From positions 1 through 5,376 of the forward strand of contig JBLHGQ010000175.1 in NCBI GenBank assembly GCA_047614505.1: a stretch of DNA of 5,376 bases, in the 5' to 3' direction. The translations under genes and the position numbers were made by a program. Source of the DNA: JABDJL01 sp047614505. Its GTDB lineage: Bacteria > Pseudomonadota > Gammaproteobacteria > Xanthomonadales > SZUA-36. This document shows, piece after piece, positions 1-5,376 of this stretch (positions within the stretch are counted from its first letter, which is position 1; every line of letters starts with the position of its first letter). The notes beneath the pieces were generated by a model that saw only the letters and a list, made by a program, of their open reading frames with translations, was not told the DNA's origin and ran no database searches.

Positions 1-541
1 CAAGAGCGCTGGCAAGTTCATGGCCACAGGTAACCGGTTTGTCGCATAACTCAATGATCATTTCACGCAAGCGCAGTTCGTGTTCAGGGTTTCTGACCCC
101 AAACATGGAAGAAACGGCAAAGGCGGAAACCACGGGGGCATGTTTGAGAATCATTTCCCGCGCAAAAGCCTCATCCAAGAGTTCTGTCTGCTGCCCTACC
201 GCGTCGTGACCACCGGCAAGTTTGATCACCAGACTGGAATCGATAATCTCAAGCAGCCCACTTTTTTCAAGTTGTTGCTGGCGGTAACCAGGAAGCAGGA
301 CACAAACCGGTGCGCCTCGACCCTCGACCACCGAATTGGTGGAAAGCGTAGTGGAAAGGGCAACCAATCGGATGTTCTGCAGCGTTTCGCTTGGTAATCC
401 AGCCAGGGCACTACCAATTCCCAGCGTCAGGTCGTGCCGGGTAGTAAGCGCTTTACATGTTGAAACAATGTTTTGGTTTTCATCAACCAGTACTGCGTCG
501 GTATAAGTACCACCGGTATCAATACCCAGGCGAAAATCCAT
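1..541 (-). CDS. Hydantoinase/oxoprolinase family protein, N-terminal part (cut by left edge)
   Basis: The frame opens with ATG at 541-539 and stays open to the edge, giving 180 codons of the N-terminus; family members are usually well over 500 residues, so most of the gene lies outside. The start MDFRLGIDTGGTYTDAVLVD carries the DTGGTYTD phosphate-binding loop (residues 8-15) of the ASKHA fold, and STTLSTNSVVEG (63-74) is the second typical motif of hydantoinase A/5-oxoprolinase proteins. Known members are cytosolic and hydrolyse cyclic amides with ATP (hydantoins, 5-oxoproline) or act as the ATPase subunit of acetone or acetophenone carboxylases; the substrate here cannot be told. The gene starts 5 bases after the ASKHA stop codon with only a weak AAAGA as ribosome site (544-548), so translation is probably coupled. 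Its place at the end of a corrinoid methyl-transfer operon suggests a role in preparing or processing the substrate, or an accessory ATPase role. The family is sure; the role is inference. Confidence 0.92.
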   Translation of the reverse strand, partial: MDFRLGIDTGGTYTDAVLVDENQNIVSTCKALTTRHDLTLGIGSALAGLPSETLQNIRLVALSTTLSTNSVVEGRGAPVCVLLPGYRQQQLEKSGLLEIIDSSLVIKLAGGHDAVGQQTELLDEAFAREMILKHAPVVSAFAVSSMFGVRNPEHELRLREMIIELCDKPVTCGHELASAL

Positions 542-546
542 GTTCT

Positions 547-2580
547 TTACACTACCGGGGTGCGTCGACGGCGACGACGGGGGCCGGTGACTCCTGGTCC
601 ATCCGTCGGCCTTGGCGGCAGTGTTATAACTTTGGAAAGGTTTGTGAAATCAGCAGTGGTATGTGGGATACCCATTGCCTCGACAAAATGCTGTTGAAAC
701 TTCTTGTCGATAGCGGTTTCGATTTTTTCAATTTTTCGTGTGCGCTCCTCAATTTCCTTTCTCGATGCCTTGTTCAGCAGAGCAATGCGAGCACCGGTAC
801 CAGCAGCGTTATTGGCTGAAGAAACCTGGTCGAGAGGGCAATCCGGGATCATACCGAGCACCATTGCGTACTTCACATCAATATGGCTGCCAAAGGCACC
901 GGCAAGCCGAATACGGTCAACTTTATCTACGCCCATGTGGTCCATCAGTAATCTGGCTCCGGCATAAAGAGCAGCCTTGGCCAATTGGATTGCCCGTACA
1001 TCGTTTTGTTCGATGCAAATTCTCGGCTCGCCTTCCGCCGGATTTCCTTCATTGAGCAGATAAGAAAAAGTACGGTCAGAAGCAATAATCCGATCGCTAA
1101 TTGCCGCTTTTTCGCCACTTATGACACCATCGTGTTTAATGATGCCTGCCAGATACATACAAGCAACTGCTTCGATAATGCCTGAACCGCATATTCCGGT
1201 AACACCCTGTTCGCCGATCTGAGCCTCGAACTCAGCTTCGTTGGACCAGAGATCACAACCGATCACTTTAAACTTGGGCTCCAGAGTTTCAGGGTCAATT
1301 CTCACTCTTTCAATGGCACCAGGTGCTGCGCGCTGGCCACCTGATATCTGGGCACCTTCAAAAGCGGGGCCGGTTGGGCTTGAGGCAGCCAATAGGCGGT
1401 GTCTGTTACCCAAAACGATCTCGGCATTGGTGCCAACGTCAATAATCAGGCTGACATCATCACGCTCCCACGGCGTCTCGGCCAACAGAACGGCTGCCGT
1501 ATCGGCGCCCACATGCCCTGCAATGCAAGGCAACACATAGGCACGGGCATTCGGATTGACATGAATATCATACTCACTGGCCCAGACTTCCAGTGAGTTG
1601 TCGGTCGAAAGGGCAAAAGGTGCAACACCCAGCGGCGATGGATCGATGCCAAGCAAAAGATGATGCATGACCGGATTTCCGACCAATGTGATTTCGAGAA
1701 TATCTTTGGCGTCGATACCCGCGTCCACTGCTGTCTGGTTAATCAGATCACTTACCGCGGCGCGCACTGCCTTGGTCATTTGCGCGGCCCCGCCCGGGTT
1801 CATCATGGCATAGGACACCCGGCTCATCAGGTCTTCACCAAAACGGATTTGCGGATTCATCGCACCTGAACTGCCCACCACCTGACCGCGGGTCAAGTCA
1901 CACAGGTGCACAGCAATCGTGGTGGACCCGACATCGACTGCTGCGCCATAGGCTTTGTCGCGAAACCCCGGCCATACGTCAATCATCCGGCCGTCATATC
2001 GAATTGCGACTGTTACCGACCATTTGCCTTCGCGCAGAGCAGGTTGCAGTTCCTGCAGGACGCGTAAATCGCAGGTTACACCCTCAATATTCCATTCCCT
2101 GCGCAGTGCCTTTTGCAGGCGCTGCAAATCGCCCTCCTGACGGTGCATATCAGGCTGGTCAACTTCGACAAAATACAAATGCAGAACGGGATCAATCTCG
2201 ATATCACGCGCTTCAAAATCTTTCCTCACCACCTGGCGGTGGACCTGGCTGGAGGCGGGAACATCTATCCTCACATCACCAAGAATTTGTGCCTGGCAAC
2301 TGAGGCGATTGCCCAACGCCATCCTGCCGCGTCGCAGACAATACTCTTCTGTTTCGCCCATGCTACTTAAATGGTCAGGATGCGAGATAATGCCCTCTTT
2401 CGGGAAACTACCTTCTACAGCAAGCACCTGACAGCGCCCACAGCGTGCGCGGCCACCGCAGATTGAATCGATGTCCACACCAAGCTCTCGGGCTGCTTGT
2501 AACACAGCAGTCCCTACCGGGAACCTGCCACGTTTGCCCGAAGGGCTAAATACGATCAGCGCTTGTGAGGGATCATTCAT
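547..2580 (-). CDS. RACo/RamA-like corrinoid activation protein: [2Fe-2S] ferredoxin + ASKHA (DUF4445) domains
   Basis: This 677-residue protein has three parts. Residues 1-110 are a plant-type ferredoxin domain whose CGGRARCGRC motif gives Cys41, Cys47 and Cys50, with Cys95 (LSCQ) as the likely fourth ligand. A linker/middle domain runs from about 115 to 205. The C-terminal actin-like ATPase domain (RACo C-terminal/DUF4445) runs from about 211 and shows DVGSTT (216-221), DVGTNAEI (381-388), the SGG loop (413-415), ICGSGI (463-468) and LAGAFGSHID (559-568). Such proteins use ATP to drive reduction of inactive Co(II) corrinoid to Co(I), the repair step of corrinoid methyltransferase systems. 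A lysine/glutamate-rich helix (605-630) follows, then an unusual Arg6 run at 668-673 in the tail. The ATG at 2580 is preceded by GAAG at 2588-2591 with 7-base spacing. It lies 27 bases after the methyltransferase gene and 5 before the HyuA-like gene. The partner is most likely the corrinoid protein at 4453-5145. The family is certain; the exact partner is inferred. Confidence 0.94.
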   Translation of the reverse strand: MNDPSQALIVFSPSGKRGRFPVGTAVLQAARELGVDIDSICGGRARCGRCQVLAVEGSFPKEGIISHPDHLSSMGETEEYCLRRGRMALGNRLSCQAQILGDVRIDVPASSQVHRQVVRKDFEARDIEIDPVLHLYFVEVDQPDMHRQEGDLQRLQKALRREWNIEGVTCDLRVLQELQPALREGKWSVTVAIRYDGRMIDVWPGFRDKAYGAAVDVGSTTIAVHLCDLTRGQVVGSSGAMNPQIRFGEDLMSRVSYAMMNPGGAAQMTKAVRAAVSDLINQTAVDAGIDAKDILEITLVGNPVMHHLLLGIDPSPLGVAPFALSTDNSLEVWASEYDIHVNPNARAYVLPCIAGHVGADTAAVLLAETPWERDDVSLIIDVGTNAEIVLGNRHRLLAASSPTGPAFEGAQISGGQRAAPGAIERVRIDPETLEPKFKVIGCDLWSNEAEFEAQIGEQGVTGICGSGIIEAVACMYLAGIIKHDGVISGEKAAISDRIIASDRTFSYLLNEGNPAEGEPRICIEQNDVRAIQLAKAALYAGARLLMDHMGVDKVDRIRLAGAFGSHIDVKYAMVLGMIPDCPLDQVSSANNAAGTGARIALLNKASRKEIEERTRKIEKIETAIDKKFQQHFVEAMGIPHTTADFTNLSKVITLPPRPTDGPGVTGPRRRRRRTPVV

Positions 2581-2607
2581 TGATTTTCTTCAGGCCCGAT
2601 AGAGCAT

Positions 2608-3513
2608 CTAGCCTGTCTTTCGCCGTCGCCCGCCACCGGATTTTCTGGACCCACGAGAAGCCTCAGCGGCCGGATCGCGGTAAGCAGCAATCCACTTGCC
2701 GCATTGTGGATCGTGGTCCATAAATACATTTGCCGCCCGCACCGCCTGCATCATAGCTGGCTCCAGTGGGTTGGTAATGGCCGAAGTCATTCCTGCGCCG
2801 ATAACCATTGACAGAAACGTCGGGTTAAGCCCGTGCCGGTTAGGCAGGCCAAAGCTGACATTGGAAGCTCCGCAGGTGGTATTAACCTTCAATTCAGAGC
2901 GCAAGCGCCGGATCAGATTCATTACCTGAACAGCGGCATCACCGATCGCGCCAATCGGCATGACGAGCGGATCAACCACCACATCACAAGCAGGTATACC
3001 GTAGTCGGCTGCCCGCTCAACGATTTTCTTTGCCACCTCGAAACGGACATTGATGTCGGTTGAAATACCACTGTCATCGTTACAAATAGCGACCACAGCT
3101 GCGCCATATTTCGCAACCAGTGGCAAAACCGTTTCCAGGCGATCTTCTTCCCCCGTGACGGAATTTAGTAATGGCTTGCCCTGATAAGCTGCCAACCCTG
3201 CTTCCAGGGCTGCGACGATTGAGGAATCGATCGATAGAGGCACGTCGGTCAAAGACTGGACCAGACGTATTGACTCCGCCAGGATTGCAGGCTCGTCGGC
3301 CAATGGAATGCCGGCATTCACGTCAAGCACCTGGGCTCCAGCGGCAACCTGCGCCAATGCATCGGCTTCCACGCGACTGTAATCGCCTACCTTCATTTCA
3401 GCCGCCAGTAACTTACGTCCCGTTGGGTTAATGCGCTCGCCAATAACGACAAATGGTCTGTCGAATCCAATCACAACTTCCCTGTTTGCTGAACTGATTA
3501 TGGTATCGGTCAT
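2608..3513 (-). CDS. Pterin-binding methyltetrahydrofolate:corrinoid methyltransferase (MtgA/AcsE-like)
   Basis: The product is 301 residues with the DHPS-like TIM-barrel pterin-binding fold: GERINPTGRK (25-34), LDVNAG (63-68), LSIDSS (93-98), NSVTGEE (117-123), VDPLVMP (180-186) and GASNVSFG (215-222). The Asn in the last motif (218) matches the position that contacts N5 of the folate in characterised methyltetrahydrofolate methyltransferases. The enzyme moves a methyl group between the corrinoid protein and tetrahydrofolate; in this setting probably corrinoid to THF, giving 5-methyl-THF. The frame is open back to 3714, but that region overlaps the preceding gene out of frame and lacks family similarity, so I chose the ATG at 3513, which has GGAT at 3523-3526 (9-base spacing) and gives the expected length. 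The C-terminus after about residue 282 is a basic, low-complexity tail (SRKSGGGRRRKTG) beyond the barrel. It sits 28 bases after the small upstream gene. No Zn ligands or corrinoid domain are present, so this is not MetH. Confidence 0.92.
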   Translation of the reverse strand: MTDTIISSANREVVIGFDRPFVVIGERINPTGRKLLAAEMKVGDYSRVEADALAQVAAGAQVLDVNAGIPLADEPAILAESIRLVQSLTDVPLSIDSSIVAALEAGLAAYQGKPLLNSVTGEEDRLETVLPLVAKYGAAVVAICNDDSGISTDINVRFEVAKKIVERAADYGIPACDVVVDPLVMPIGAIGDAAVQVMNLIRRLRSELKVNTTCGASNVSFGLPNRHGLNPTFLSMVIGAGMTSAITNPLEPAMMQAVRAANVFMDHDPQCGKWIAAYRDPAAEASRGSRKSGGGRRRKTG

Positions 3514-3541
3514 AATATTTTTATCCGTTGATCTTGCATTC

Positions 3542-3850
3542 TCAATTTTCGTCGCTGGCGACTTTGCCACCGGCCTTGACGACGGTTTCCAGTAAATCCG
3601 GCGGGAACAGGGATTCGAGCCGCGCCACTTCCTGCGCAACAGCCTGTTCCATATCTGCCTCACATGGAGCGCTTTCACGCCGCCAGTCTTCGAGATAAGC
3701 GTTGCTGGAACCACGCCCTGCTCGCATCGCAGCCCGGTCTATGGCAACTGCGAATCGCCTGTTAAGTTCCTGCTTGTGACGTGTTCTGCCTCGTTGCCCG
3801 ATGACCTGGGCCGGGATATCACGCCAGAAAATGGTGGTCAGTTTTGCCAT
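3542..3850 (-). CDS. Small 'Virulence_fact'-type (PF13769-like) conserved protein
   Basis: This 102-residue protein has the N-terminal block IFWRDIPAQVIGQRGR (7-22), which I recognise as the signature of the family named 'virulence factor' in Pfam. The name is historical; I know of no demonstrated biochemical role. The rest is charged and probably helical, with RFAVAIDRAAMRAG (32-45), DWRRE (55-59) and a short acidic/helical stretch to EVARLESLFPP (74-84). There is one cysteine (63), no signal peptide and no membrane segment, so a cytosolic protein is likely. Its ATG overlaps the end of the DUF1638 gene by 13 bases in another frame, with a good GGAG site at 3859-3862 (8-base spacing). The overlap implies coupled synthesis with DUF1638. 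From memory the two families are found together beside corrinoid protein genes, so a shared accessory job in the methyl-transfer system is plausible but unproven. Confidence 0.85.
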   Translation of the reverse strand: MAKLTTIFWRDIPAQVIGQRGRTRHKQELNRRFAVAIDRAAMRAGRGSSNAYLEDWRRESAPCEADMEQAVAQEVARLESLFPPDLLETVVKAGGKVASDEN

Positions 3851-4449
3851 GCCACTTGCTCCGGAATGTTCAGTCTTATGGTCTGGTTCAAAGGTTCAAG
3901 ACCACAGAACCGGTATTCATATTCAAGCCCCAAATACTCGGCATGCTCGCGGGCCTGCTTTTGCAGAGAATCTGAATCGGACTGGGCCAGATACATCAGC
4001 CGGGTATAATTGCCAAAATAAATTGGCAGAAGTTCAGGGTGCCGGCTGATACCGAGCCCGTCCTTTATAAGACGATCGAATGAATGGGTAAGAAAATCAG
4101 TGAGATAGAACGTTCCCATTTCTTCCTCAGCCAGCTTTTCGAATACCTTGCTGCCGGCAAAAAACTCATAGCAATGGGCACCGGACAAGCGCTTGATGCC
4201 GTAGCGATCGAGCACCGTATCGAGCAAACCGCCGGTGCCACAATCAGCATATGCAACAAAAATATCGTCATATCTTTCCCGCATCGATTTAATCATTGTT
4301 TCTACTTGTCCCGGAATCAGGTCCGGGGTGTTGTGTAATTCTGCAGGAAGACACTGAAAATCAATATGATCCCAGTGATTCAGCTTCTTAATCTGAACCA
4401 GTTCCCGGGCAATCGCGCCACAGGCAATGACAAGCAGTGACGCCGGCAT
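3838..4449 (-). CDS. DUF1638 domain protein
   Basis: The product is about 203 residues and of unknown function. With residues counted from the GTG at 4452, visible conserved-looking blocks are VIACGAIARE (8-17), FQCLPAELHNTPDLIP (32-47), VAYADCGTGG (66-75), SGAHCYEFFAG (90-100) and FCGLEPLN (182-189). Cysteines at 11, 34, 71, 94 and 183 and histidines at 40 and 93 sit in or near these blocks, which would suit metal or corrinoid binding; this is inference. No signal peptide or membrane segment is seen. The start is ambiguous: the corrinoid gene's TGA is followed directly by GTG (4452-4450) and then ATG (4449-4447). I take ATG because AGAAAGG at 4459-4465 is 9 bases before it, though 6 bases to GTG is also workable. 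The end overlaps the next gene by 13 bases. Members of this family occur beside corrinoid methyltransferase genes in bacteria and archaea (from memory). Family assignment is good; function is unknown. Confidence 0.88.
   Translation of the reverse strand: MPASLLVIACGAIARELVQIKKLNHWDHIDFQCLPAELHNTPDLIPGQVETMIKSMRERYDDIFVAYADCGTGGLLDTVLDRYGIKRLSGAHCYEFFAGSKVFEKLAEEEMGTFYLTDFLTHSFDRLIKDGLGISRHPELLPIYFGNYTRLMYLAQSDSDSLQKQAREHAEYLGLEYEYRFCGLEPLNQTIRLNIPEQVAWQN
3859..3862 (-). promoter_or_regulatory. Ribosome binding site of the 'Virulence_fact' gene
   Basis: GGAG on the minus strand, 8 bases upstream of the ATG at 3850 and inside the DUF1638 coding region. It supports the 3850 start and therefore the 13-base gene overlap. 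Confidence 0.65.
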
Positions 4450-4452
4450 CAC

Positions 4453-5145
4453 TCAGAGCCTTTCTGACACCAACTGCTTGGCTACTTCAACAGCTGTTGC
4501 CGCATCACGACAATAAGCGTCGGCGCCAACGGCCTGGCCAAATTCTTCGTTCAATGGTGCGCCACCTACCATAATGATGTAGTCATCCCGGATACCGCGC
4601 TCTTTCATCGTATCAACAACCACTTTCATATAAGGCATGGTAGTGGTCAGAAGTGCGGACATGCCGAGAATGGTAGCGTTGTGCTCTTCCAAGGCATCGA
4701 TATATTTGTCTGCGTCGCAATTGATACCGAGATCTATGATTTCAAAACCGGCGCCTTCCATCATCATGCCGACGAGGTTCTTACCGATATCGTGGATGTC
4801 ACCTTTCACAGTGCCCACGACCATCGTGCCAATTGGCGGAATGCCGGAGGCCGACAATATTGGCTTGAGCAGAGCCATTCCGGCTTTCATCGCATTCGCC
4901 GCCATTAATACTTCAGGCACAAATAAAATACCGTCGCGAAAATCAATTCCAACAATCGTCATACCAGCGACCAGGGCCTCGTCCAGCGTTTTGGTAGCAC
5001 TCCATCCCCTGTCCAGCAGTATCTGGGTACCTTCTGCTATTTCATCAGCCAAACCGTCATACATGTCGTCATGCATTTGCGCTGTCAATTCATCATCCGG
5101 AAGCTCGGAAAGGATGATATCTTCGTCGTCATCGTAATCATTCAT
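4453..5145 (-). CDS. Corrinoid (B12-binding) methyl-carrier protein, MtbC/MttC type
   Basis: This 230-residue protein has the two-domain layout of methylamine-type corrinoid proteins. The N-terminal helical cap (about 15-100) includes GILFVPEVLMAANAMKAGM (72-90). The Rossmann-like B12 domain (about 105-230) contains GTVKGDIHDIGKNLVG (111-126), where Asp116-x-His118-x-x-Gly121 is the cobalt-ligand motif for base-off/His-on binding, then SALLTTTM (163-170) and VGGAPLNEEF (193-202). It carries the methyl group between a substrate methyltransferase and the folate methyltransferase encoded downstream. The N-terminus is very acidic (YDDDEDI, then PDDEL). The ATG at 5145 is preceded by GAGAA (5153-5157, 7-base spacing) and gives the full-length cap domain; internal Met24 and Met28 would cut into the cap. 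It is the first confident gene of the operon. Its stop abuts the DUF1638 start. MetH is excluded because the substrate, folate and activation domains are absent; the methyl donor is not identifiable from this protein alone. Confidence 0.95.
   Translation of the reverse strand: MNDYDDDEDIILSELPDDELTAQMHDDMYDGLADEIAEGTQILLDRGWSATKTLDEALVAGMTIVGIDFRDGILFVPEVLMAANAMKAGMALLKPILSASGIPPIGTMVVGTVKGDIHDIGKNLVGMMMEGAGFEIIDLGINCDADKYIDALEEHNATILGMSALLTTTMPYMKVVVDTMKERGIRDDYIIMVGGAPLNEEFGQAVGADAYCRDAATAVEVAKQLVSERL
4459..4465 (-). promoter_or_regulatory. Ribosome binding site of the DUF1638 gene, inside the corrinoid gene end
   Basis: AGAAAGG on the minus strand lies in the last codons of the corrinoid gene. 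It is 6 bases from GTG (4452) and 9 from ATG (4449). Because the corrinoid stop, GTG and ATG are contiguous (TGAGTGATG), termination and re-initiation are probably coupled. Confidence 0.6.
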
Positions 5146-5166
5146 TTCGCTATTCTCGCTTGTGTA

Positions 5167-5205
5167 TCAATACGGCTTCTGATCGGTATTGAGAAATTCA
5201 GAAGC
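5167..5205 (-). promoter_or_regulatory. Two interleaved inverted repeats in the corrinoid gene leader (possible alternative hairpins)
   Basis: Read on the minus strand, GCTTCTGA (5205-5198) pairs perfectly with TCAGAAGC (5182-5175), and TCAATAC (5192-5186) pairs perfectly with GTATTGA (5173-5167). The arms alternate (1, 2, 1', 2'), so the two stems cannot form as simple hairpins at once: they would be mutually exclusive or a pseudoknot. The single base joining arm 1' to arm 2' makes a classic H-type pseudoknot with an 8-bp first stem sterically doubtful. There is no U-run after either stem, so it is not an ordinary terminator. The element ends 21 bases before the corrinoid start codon and just before its weak ribosome site. 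The pairing is seen directly; a regulatory role is inference. Confidence 0.4.
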
Positions 5206-5229
5206 TCCTGTTTACTATCAATTACCAGC

Positions 5230-5376
5230 TTAAAATTCGTCGCTTGCGGGCAACTTACCAAACACGCCATTGTCGATCACGATGCCCACAATAGACTCCC
5301 CTGTAAGCGACTCAACCATGCCCGGATACGCCCCTGTCTACCAGCGGCCATTGCCGGCAAACATATGTTCCCGGGG
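5230..5376 (-). other. Possible 3' end of an upstream gene, with an in-frame TAG (identity unknown)
   Basis: The minus strand here has a frame ending at TAA (5232-5230). From the right edge it reads 12 codons ending in AGNGRW, then TAG at 5340-5338, then 35 codons from TGAYPGMVESLTGESIVG to KLPASDEF and the stop. The segment after TAG has a protein-like composition and contains an ATG at 5319 that would give a 29-residue peptide, but no good ribosome site precedes that ATG. The options are: a gene ending at TAG followed by chance open frame; a decayed gene with a nonsense change; or an amber codon read through. I do not recognise the sequence as the end of an MttB, MtbB or MtmB protein. The gene upstream of the corrinoid protein, in this frame or another, cannot be settled from 147 bases. 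Confidence 0.25.

Noticed and set aside
80..397. 105-codon plus-strand open frame
   Set aside because: It lies opposite the HyuA-like coding region, whose minus-strand frame carries clear family motifs.
3514..3714. Longer N-terminal version of the folate methyltransferase starting at 3714
   Set aside because: The extra 67 residues lie in antisense-like composition over the 'Virulence_fact' gene in another frame and have no family similarity; the ATG at 3513 gives the normal N-terminus.
4637..5137. 166-codon plus-strand open frame
   Set aside because: It is opposite the corrinoid gene, is serine/isoleucine/proline-rich as expected of a complementary shadow, and has no recognisable domain.
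5175..5205. Intrinsic terminator for the upstream gene
   Set aside because: The 8-bp stem has a 15-base loop and no following U-run on the minus strand, and it lies inside the leader of the next gene.
5150..5209. AGGAG (5209-5205) followed 7 bases later by ATT and a 15-codon frame ending at TAG 5152-5150, a possible leader peptide
   Set aside because: ATT starts are very rare, no ATG, GTG or TTG is well placed after the AGGAG, and there is no run of regulatory codons; kept only as a curiosity.
5146..5229. Sigma-70 promoter before the corrinoid gene
   Set aside because: A TTGATA-like box is present, but no acceptable -10 sequence occurs at the right spacing; transcription may start further upstream.
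5146..5376. Cobalamin riboswitch
   Set aside because: No B12-box-like sequence was seen, and the leader between the preceding stop and the ATG is only 84 bases, too short for that class.
1..5376. CRISPR arrays, tRNA or rRNA genes, insertion sequences, attachment sites
   Set aside because: No direct-repeat series, cloverleaf, transposase or terminal inverted repeats were seen; coding density is near complete.

Overview
The window is almost wholly occupied by one minus-strand operon for cobalamin (corrinoid)-dependent one-carbon transfer. Reading in the direction of transcription, from the right edge to the left, it holds: an unidentified reading-frame remnant and an 84-base leader; a B12-binding corrinoid protein of the MtbC/MttC type; a DUF1638 protein; a small protein of the Pfam 'Virulence_fact' type; a pterin-binding methyltetrahydrofolate:corrinoid methyltransferase; a RACo/RamA-like [2Fe-2S] + ASKHA corrinoid-reactivating protein; and the start of a hydantoinase/oxoprolinase (HyuA-like) gene cut by the left edge. 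Gene spacings are -13, 0 (or +3), 5, 27 and 28 bases, so one transcript with translational coupling is likely. No plus-strand gene is supported; the long plus-strand frames are shadows.

How the parts fit (family knowledge plus inference): a substrate-specific methyltransferase, normally an MttB-superfamily protein and not visible here, would move a methyl group from a quaternary amine, methylamine or similar compound onto Co(I) of the corrinoid protein. The pterin-binding enzyme would then pass it to tetrahydrofolate, feeding the C1 pool. The ferredoxin/ASKHA protein would reduce Co(II) that has accidentally oxidised back to Co(I) using ATP. DUF1638 and the 'virulence factor' are uncharacterised companions inserted between the corrinoid protein and the methyltransferase. 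The HyuA-like ATPase could process a cyclic amide or a related substrate, but nothing here fixes it.

Organism: the moderate GC content, the compact operon and the protein style point to a marine-type proteobacterium (alpha or gamma). This is an inference from remembered gene neighbourhoods, not a search result.

Regions lacking a confident gene: only 5146-5376 (231 bases). It contains a short frame interrupted by TAG (5230-5376) and a leader with two interleaved perfect inverted repeats just upstream of the corrinoid gene. These are the least explained parts of the window.
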